64,000 nucleotides of DNA, taken from positions 1,178,001 through 1,242,000 of the forward strand of contig NZ_AP022616.1 in assembly GCF_010731115.1 (NCBI RefSeq), given 5' to 3'. This DNA is from Mycolicibacterium phocaicum (GTDB taxonomy: Bacteria > Actinomycetota > Actinomycetes > Mycobacteriales > Mycobacteriaceae). Every line of letters starts with the position of its first letter. Positions within the stretch are counted from its first letter, which is position 1. The notes below the pieces were generated by a model. That model made no database searches, was not told the origin of the DNA, and worked only from the letters and a program-made list of their open reading frames with translations. A program made the position numbers and the translations under genes. This document shows positions 59,095 through 64,000 of the stretch, in pieces.

Positions 59095-60282
59095 TTACCG
59101 GGTCAGCAGGGCCACACACTCGACGTGGTGCGTCAGCGGGAACGAATCGAAGACGCGCAGGTTCGCCACCTCGTATCCGTGCCCACGGTAGAGGCCGATG
59201 TCGCGGGCGAAAGAGGCTGCCTCACAACCGATGTGGATCACCCGTGGCACCCCGGCGGCGGCCAGCTGGTCGATGACCTCGTGCCCGGCGCCGGTGCGCG
59301 GCGGGTCGAGTACGGCGACGTCGGCCGCGACCCGCTGGGTTCCCAGCGCGCGCCGCACCGAATCGGTCAGCACCTCGACGCAGCCGAGATCTCCGAGCGC
59401 CGCCCGGGCCGCGCGCGCCGACCCGCGTGAGGTGTCCACCGTCAGCACCTTGCCGGACTCCCCCACCGAGCCGGCCAACGCGGCCGCGAAAACGCCTGCG
59501 CCGCCGTACAAATCCCACGCCGTCTGCCCCGCGGACAGCTCGGCCCACTCGGCGACCAGCGCGCTGTAGGTGCCGGCGGCGTCACGATGGGACTGCCAGA
59601 ACGCCGTCACCGGAACGCGCCATTCCCGATCACCGACGCGCTGCACGGCTTCGTACTCGCCCGAGACCACTTCGGTCATGCCGGACTTGCTCTTCTTGCC
59701 CCCGCGTGGACCGGACCGCACGACGTGCCGGTTGCCGGCGTCGTCGAGCACCACGTGCACGTGCGCCCCGGGCGGTTGCAGCGGCAGATCGTCCAGCATC
59801 CCGGCCGGCACCTGCGCACACGACAGGTCGGTCACCAACTCGTCGCTGTGATAGCGGTGGAACCCGGCCCGGCCGTCGGCGCCGACCTCGAGCCGCACCC
59901 GGGTACGCCACCCGGTCGCGCCGACGGTGCCGACCTCCGCTGCCTCCAGGTCACCTGACTCGTAGCCGCCGAGGCGGGCCATCTGATTGGCCACCACCTC
60001 GCCCTTGAGCCGCCGCGCCGCGGCGGGATCGACGAAAGCCAAATCGCAGCAACCGGATCCGTGCGCCCCGGCGATCGCGCACAACGAATCCACCCGGTCG
60101 GGTGACGCCTCGATGACCTCGATCGCATCGGCGTGCCAATACGACCCACGCTCGGACGTGACCGCGGCGCGCACCACCTCGCCCGGCAGGGCGTGCCGGA
60201 CGAAGATCACGCGGCCGTCGTGACGTGCGACGCAGCTGCCACCGTTGGCCGGCGGGCCAACGGTCAAAGTTACTTCACTCAC
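59095..60282 (-). CDS. Class I SAM-dependent RNA (uracil-5-)methyltransferase, TrmA/RumA type
   Basis: 395 residues. The N-terminal TRAM-like beta domain ([24 protein letters not shown]) is followed by [19 protein letters not shown] (iron-sulfur-like cysteines of RumA proteins), then the SAM domain with [15 protein letters not shown] and [11 protein letters not shown]. The catalytic cysteine is in [15 protein letters not shown]. It methylates uridine in tRNA or rRNA. Counterpart of Rv2689c. Its start overlaps the permease stop by four bases. Confidence 0.92.
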   Translation of the reverse strand: MSEVTLTVGPPANGGSCVARHDGRVIFVRHALPGEVVRAAVTSERGSYWHADAIEVIEASPDRVDSLCAIAGAHGSGCCDLAFVDPAAARRLKGEVVANQMARLGGYESGDLEAAEVGTVGATGWRTRVRLEVGADGRAGFHRYHSDELVTDLSCAQVPAGMLDDLPLQPPGAHVHVVLDDAGNRHVVRSGPRGGKKSKSGMTEVVSGEYEAVQRVGDREWRVPVTAFWQSHRDAAGTYSALVAEWAELSAGQTAWDLYGGAGVFAAALAGSVGESGKVLTVDTSRGSARAARAALGDLGCVEVLTDSVRRALGTQRVAADVAVLDPPRTGAGHEVIDQLAAAGVPRVIHIGCEAASFARDIGLYRGHGYEVANLRVFDSFPLTHHVECVALLTR

Positions 60283-62273
60283 TCGATGATGCCCCGTCGC
60301 GTATCACCGGGCGCCGAGCCCGGGGCCATGGTCACCTTCACCCGCTCCGACGAATTCAGCTGCCACGGAACGGAAGTCACCATCACGTTGGGGATGAACA
60401 GCAGCCGGCCCTTCAGCCGCAGCGCACTCTGGTTGTGCAGGATGTGCTCCCACCAGTGGCCCACGACGTACTCCGGGATGAACACCGTCACCACGGTGCG
60501 CTTCGACTCGGCGGTGATGCGCTTGACGTAATCGAGGATGGGCCTGGTGATTTCGCGGTACGGCGACGCGATGACCTTGAGCGGGACCGACACGTCGCTG
60601 TCTTCCCACTTGTGCACCAGCTCGCGCGTCTCGGCGTCGTCGACGCTGACGGTGATTGCCTCCAGGACGTCCGGCCGGGTGGCCCGCGCGTAGGCCAGTG
60701 CCCGCAGCGTCGGCAGGTGCAGATTGGACACCAGAACGACGGCGTGGTTGCGGCTGGGCAGCACGACATCCTCGTCCGGGCCCGACTGGGAGCGCAGTTC
60801 CTGGGCGACGGTGTCGTAGTGCTTGTGGATCGCCTTCATCAGGACGAACAGCAGGCTCATCGCCAGGATCGCGATCCAGGCCCCGGCCATGAACTTCGTC
60901 ACGATGACCACCAGCAGCACGGCGCCCGTGCAGAGGAACCCGATGGTGTTGACGATCCGCGCGCGCTGCATCCGGCGCCGCTCGGACGCTTCGGTCTCGG
61001 TGCGCAGCAACCGGTTCCAGTGCCGCACCATGCCGATCTGGCTCAGCGTGAACGACACGAACACGCCGACGATGTACAGCTGGATCAGCGCCGTGACCTC
61101 GGCGTTGAACGCCACCACGAACGCGATGGCGGCGAACGCGAGGAACAGGATGCCGTTGGAGAAGGCCAGCCGGTCACCGCGGGTGTGCAGCTGCCGGGGC
61201 AGGTAGCGGTCCTGCGCCAGGATCGAGCCCAGCACCGGGAAACCGTTGAAGGCGGTGTTGGCGGCCAGGACGAGGATCAGACCCGTCACGCCGGCGATGA
61301 GGTACAGGCCCACCGGGAAGCCCTGGAACACCGCCTCGGCCAGCTGCGTGACCACCGTCTTCTGGTGATAGCCGGCAGGCGCGCCCACCAGCTGGTCCAC
61401 GCTGTCGGCCATCTTCAGGCCGATCTGCTTGGCCAGCACGATGATGCCCATGAACAACGACACCGCGATGGCGCCGAGCAGCAGCAGCGTCGTCGCGGCG
61501 TTACGCGACTTCGGCTTCTGGAAGGCGGGCACACCGTTACTGATGGCTTCCACACCGGTGAGTGCGGCACAGCCGGACGAGAATGCGCGCGCGACAAGGA
61601 ACACCATGGCGAAGCCCAGCACGTCGCCGTGCTCGGACTTGATGCTGAACCCGGCCGACTCGGCCCGCAGCGGGTGGCCCAGCACGAAGATCTGAATGAA
61701 GCCCCAGGCCAGCATGAGGTACATGCCGATCATGAAGGCGTAGGTGGGAATCGCGAACGCGGTACCGGACTCCCGGATGCCGCGCAGGTTCAGCGACGCC
61801 AAGATCAGGATCGCCAGCACCGAGAACAGAACCTTGTTCTGGGCGATGAACGGCACGGCCGACCCGATGTTGGACATCGCCGACGCCGTCGACACCGCCA
61901 CGGTCAGGACGTAGTCGACCAATAGCGCGCTCGCCACCGTCAACCCGGCGGTGTGCCCGAGGTTCGTGGTGACCACCTCGTAGTCGCCGCCGCCGGACGG
62001 ATAGGCGTGCACGTTCTGCCGATAACTGGCGATCACGATCAACATGACCCCGGCCACCGCGAGGCCGATCCACGGCGCCATCGAATAAGCCGACAGACCG
62101 GCGACCGACAACACCAGGAAGATTTCTTCCGGCGCGTAGGCGACCGACGACAACGCATCCGACGCGAAGACCGGTAAGGCGATACGTTTGGGCAGCAACG
62201 TGTGGGCGAGCTTGTCGCTGCGGAAGGGTCGGCCGATCACCAACCGTCGCGTAGCGGTCGAAAGCTTGGACAC
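60279..62273 (-). CDS. APC-superfamily amino acid permease
   Basis: 664 residues from the GTG at the start of VSKLSTATRRL. Twelve transmembrane segments are visible in the first two thirds (ALPVFASDALSSVAYAPEEIFLVLS, MAPWIGLAVAGVMLIVIAS, HTAGLTVASALLVDYVLTVAVS, and others). A soluble C-terminal domain of about 190 residues follows (AVVLVSNLHLPTLRALAYARA). Counterpart of Rv2690c; substrate unknown, and it could transport potassium or an amino acid given the TrkA genes opposite. Overlaps the RNA methyltransferase gene. Divergent from ceoB. Confidence 0.9.
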   Translation of the reverse strand: MSKLSTATRRLVIGRPFRSDKLAHTLLPKRIALPVFASDALSSVAYAPEEIFLVLSVAGLSAYSMAPWIGLAVAGVMLIVIASYRQNVHAYPSGGGDYEVVTTNLGHTAGLTVASALLVDYVLTVAVSTASAMSNIGSAVPFIAQNKVLFSVLAILILASLNLRGIRESGTAFAIPTYAFMIGMYLMLAWGFIQIFVLGHPLRAESAGFSIKSEHGDVLGFAMVFLVARAFSSGCAALTGVEAISNGVPAFQKPKSRNAATTLLLLGAIAVSLFMGIIVLAKQIGLKMADSVDQLVGAPAGYHQKTVVTQLAEAVFQGFPVGLYLIAGVTGLILVLAANTAFNGFPVLGSILAQDRYLPRQLHTRGDRLAFSNGILFLAFAAIAFVVAFNAEVTALIQLYIVGVFVSFTLSQIGMVRHWNRLLRTETEASERRRMQRARIVNTIGFLCTGAVLLVVIVTKFMAGAWIAILAMSLLFVLMKAIHKHYDTVAQELRSQSGPDEDVVLPSRNHAVVLVSNLHLPTLRALAYARATRPDVLEAITVSVDDAETRELVHKWEDSDVSVPLKVIASPYREITRPILDYVKRITAESKRTVVTVFIPEYVVGHWWEHILHNQSALRLKGRLLFIPNVMVTSVPWQLNSSERVKVTMAPGSAPGDTRRGIIE

Positions 62274-62376
62274 GAGGGCTAGGGTAAGCCCCCCGGGCTC
62301 GGGTTGTAGCGTTCGGACTGAGCTGAGGCATGAAATTCGCTTCGGGGCCGCGTCCCGGCCCAGAAAGGATCGGCTG

Positions 62377-63051
62377 GTGCGAGTAGTCGTGATGGGCTGC
62401 GGCCGAGTTGGCGCATCGCTGGCAGACGGATTGGCCCGCATCGGCCATGAGGTCGCCGTGATCGACCGAGATAAGACGGCATTCCACCGGCTGTCACCGG
62501 AATTCCCCGGAGAACGCGTGCTGGGCATGGGTTTTGACCGGGATGTGCTGGAGCGGGCCGGTATCGAAGAGGCCGGCGCATTCGCCGCCGTGTCCTCCGG
62601 TGACAACTCGAACATCATCTCCGCGCGTGTCGCGCGCGAGACGTTCGGTGTGCAGCGCGTCGTCGCCCGAATCTACGACGCCAAGCGCGCCGCGGTGTAC
62701 GAGCGGCTGGGCATCCCGACCATCGCGACGGTGCCGTGGACCACCGACCGGTTGCTGAATCTGCTGACCCGCGAGACCGAAACCACGAAGTGGCGCGATC
62801 CGTCGGGCAATGTCGGCGTCACCGAGCTGTCGCTGCACGAGGACTGGGTCGGCTACCGCGTCACGGCGCTGGAAGGCGCGACCGGCGGCCGCGTCGCGTT
62901 CCTCATCCGGTTCGGCAGCGGCGTGCTGCCGGATGCCAAGACCGTCATCCAGGCCGGCGATCAGGTGTACATGGCCGCGGTGTCGGGCCGTGTCGCCGAA
63001 GCCATCGCCATCGCCTCGCTGCCGCCCGGCGACGACGTCGAAAGCCACTAG
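62377..63051 (+). CDS. ceoB: TrkA-family potassium-uptake regulator CeoB
   Basis: 224 residues. An N-terminal NAD-binding Rossmann (RCK/TrkA-N) domain has VVVMGCGRVGASLADGLARIGHEVAVID, followed by a TrkA-C domain at about 140-215. It binds NAD(H) and gates K+ transport with its neighbour. The GTG start follows GAAAGGA; upstream in-frame sequence belongs to the divergent promoter region. Counterpart of Rv2691. Confidence 0.93.
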   Translation: MRVVVMGCGRVGASLADGLARIGHEVAVIDRDKTAFHRLSPEFPGERVLGMGFDRDVLERAGIEEAGAFAAVSSGDNSNIISARVARETFGVQRVVARIYDAKRAAVYERLGIPTIATVPWTTDRLLNLLTRETETTKWRDPSGNVGVTELSLHEDWVGYRVTALEGATGGRVAFLIRFGSGVLPDAKTVIQAGDQVYMAAVSGRVAEAIAIASLPPGDDVESH

Positions 63052-63059
63052 GAGCGCAC

Positions 63060-63719
63060 ATGAAGGTCGCAATCGCGGGCGCCGGCGCCGTCGGCCGCTC
63101 CATCGCGCGGGAACTGGTCGATCACCACGAGGTGATGCTGCTGGAGCGCAATCCGGACCATATCGACGTCGACGCCGTCCCGGCGGCGCAGTGGCGTCTG
63201 GGTGACGCCTGCGAGCTGTCACTGCTCGAGTCGGTCAAGCTCCATGAGTTCGACGTGGTCATCGCCGCCACCGGCGACGACAAGGCCAACGTGGTGGTGA
63301 GCCTGCTCGCCAAGACCGAGTTCGCGGTCCCGCGCGTCGTGGCTCGCGTCAACGACCCGCGCAACGAGTGGCTGTTCGACGACAGCTGGGGCGTCGACGT
63401 CGCGGTGTCGACACCGCGCATGCTGGCGTCACTCGTCGAAGAAGCCGTGTCGGTGGGCGACCTGGTCCGCCTGATGAGCTTCCGCAAGGGCCAGGCCAAC
63501 CTGGTCGAGATCACGCTGCCCGACGACACGCCGTGGGGCGGCAAGGCCGTCAAGCGCCTCCAGTTGCCGCGCGACGCCACGCTCGTGACCATCCTGCGCG
63601 GCCCGCGCGTCATCGTCCCCGAATCGGACGAGCCGCTCGAGGGCGGCGACGAGCTGCTGTTCGTGGCGGTGGCCGAGGTCGAGCAGGAGCTGCGCAACCA
63701 GGTGCTGAATCCGGGCTAA
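63060..63719 (+). CDS. ceoC: TrkA-family potassium-uptake regulator CeoC
   Basis: 219 residues. Same layout as CeoB: VAIAGAGAVGRSIARELVDHHEVMLLE is the Rossmann motif and DVVIAATGDDKANVVVSLLAK completes the nucleotide site; the TrkA-C domain is at about 135-215. The pair is eight bases apart and probably forms hetero-oligomers acting on a K+ channel or transporter, perhaps the divergent permease. Counterpart of Rv2692. Its stop overlaps that of the convergent DUF3159 gene. Confidence 0.94.
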   Translation: MKVAIAGAGAVGRSIARELVDHHEVMLLERNPDHIDVDAVPAAQWRLGDACELSLLESVKLHEFDVVIAATGDDKANVVVSLLAKTEFAVPRVVARVNDPRNEWLFDDSWGVDVAVSTPRMLASLVEEAVSVGDLVRLMSFRKGQANLVEITLPDDTPWGGKAVKRLQLPRDATLVTILRGPRVIVPESDEPLEGGDELLFVAVAEVEQELRNQVLNPG

Positions 63720-64000
63720 GCCTCGGTGACGTGATGCTCCGCGTCCCGGATGGCCTTCTGGGCCGTCCGGATGGCCAGGTAGGACGCCAGCGCGGCGACC
63801 GCGGTGAGTGGCCAGCCCATGGCGATCCGGGCCACGCCGAGCAGACCCGTCTGGTCCAGTCCGTACAGGTGGTTCTGGACCAGGAACCGCGCCGCGAACA
63901 CCAGCGCCCACACCGCGGTCGCGATGTCGAACGCCAGCACCGCCCGCCGGATGCCGCGCCAGCTGCGGTCGTGTCCCGTGACCCAGCTCCAGCCGTAGCC
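63716..64000 (-). CDS. DUF3159 membrane protein, C-terminal part (runs off the right edge)
   Basis: The last 94 codons of a minus-strand frame that continues past the window. Hydrophobic segments VLAFDIATAVWALVFAARF and IAMGWPLTAVAALASYLAI, with FLVQNHLYGLDQ between them, match the C-terminal part of the actinobacterial DUF3159 family (Rv2693c counterpart). Function unknown. It overlaps the ceoC stop by four bases. Confidence 0.85.
   Translation of the reverse strand, partial: GYGWSWVTGHDRSWRGIRRAVLAFDIATAVWALVFAARFLVQNHLYGLDQTGLLGVARIAMGWPLTAVAALASYLAIRTAQKAIRDAEHHVTEA

Noticed and set aside
60225..61925. Long plus-strand open frame opposite the APC permease
   Set aside because: Low-complexity His/Gln/Arg translation mirrors the transmembrane codons of the real gene.

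Overview
The window looks like chromosome of a rapidly growing mycobacterium (Mycolicibacterium type). GC content is high. It carries a PPE protein, an AftC-type arabinofuranosyltransferase, an MPT63-like protein, EspC/WXG100 proteins, an actinobacterial LexA box and the coproporphyrin-type haem genes hemE-hemY-hemQ. From about 14.2 to 64 kb most genes follow the order I recall for M. tuberculosis Rv2667-Rv2693c: clpC2, DUF1942, GNAT, zapE-like, ribD-like, Rv2672-like, aftC, msrB, hemQ, hemY, hemE, DUF3000, RNase D, dxs, RNA methyltransferase, APC permease, ceoB, ceoC, DUF3159.

Left part (0-14.2 kb): a LexA-box-controlled 13E12-family HNH gene; a Ser/Thr kinase fused to an extracytoplasmic solute-binding domain, facing a solute-binding lipoprotein; remnants of two broken genes; ndh; an orphan PPE4-like gene with a His/Asp run behind a Zur-like palindrome; tRNA-Val(CAC) opposite a tRNA-Gly-Cys-Val array that ends in an intrinsic terminator; a TetR regulator with its operator and a small membrane protein; and several small exported proteins.

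Core part (14.2-29.5 kb): ClpC2, with two tandem palindromes directly before its start codon, then the conserved block through RNase D. A VIT/DUF2252/DUF1003 cassette sits between msrB and hemQ.

Accessory island (about 29.5-55.8 kb, between RNase D and dxs). It holds an LpqH-like lipoprotein and an alpha/beta hydrolase; a pair of paralogous membrane coiled-coil proteins flanking a VapBC module; an LRAT-type protein; an overlapping hsdM-hsdS-mcrB-mcrC operon; an HTH protein and an unknown protein; a two-gene operon of an Hsp90/HtpG-like ATPase and a TPR protein; a type VII polymorphic toxin locus (two WXG100 proteins, a nuclease-like toxin, and two related putative immunity genes, one split by an IS256-family element with a clear 9-bp target duplication); hsdR, about 9 kb from its partners; and an EspC-like/DUF4185 pair that looks like an ESX-secreted cell-wall glycosidase. 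The mixture suggests a defence and interbacterial-competition island.

Right part (55.8-64 kb): dxs, nhaA, an RNA methyltransferase overlapping an APC permease, then the TrkA-type pair ceoB-ceoC and a truncated DUF3159 gene at the window edge. No CRISPR array and no ESX secretion machinery is present, so the ESX substrates must use a system encoded elsewhere.
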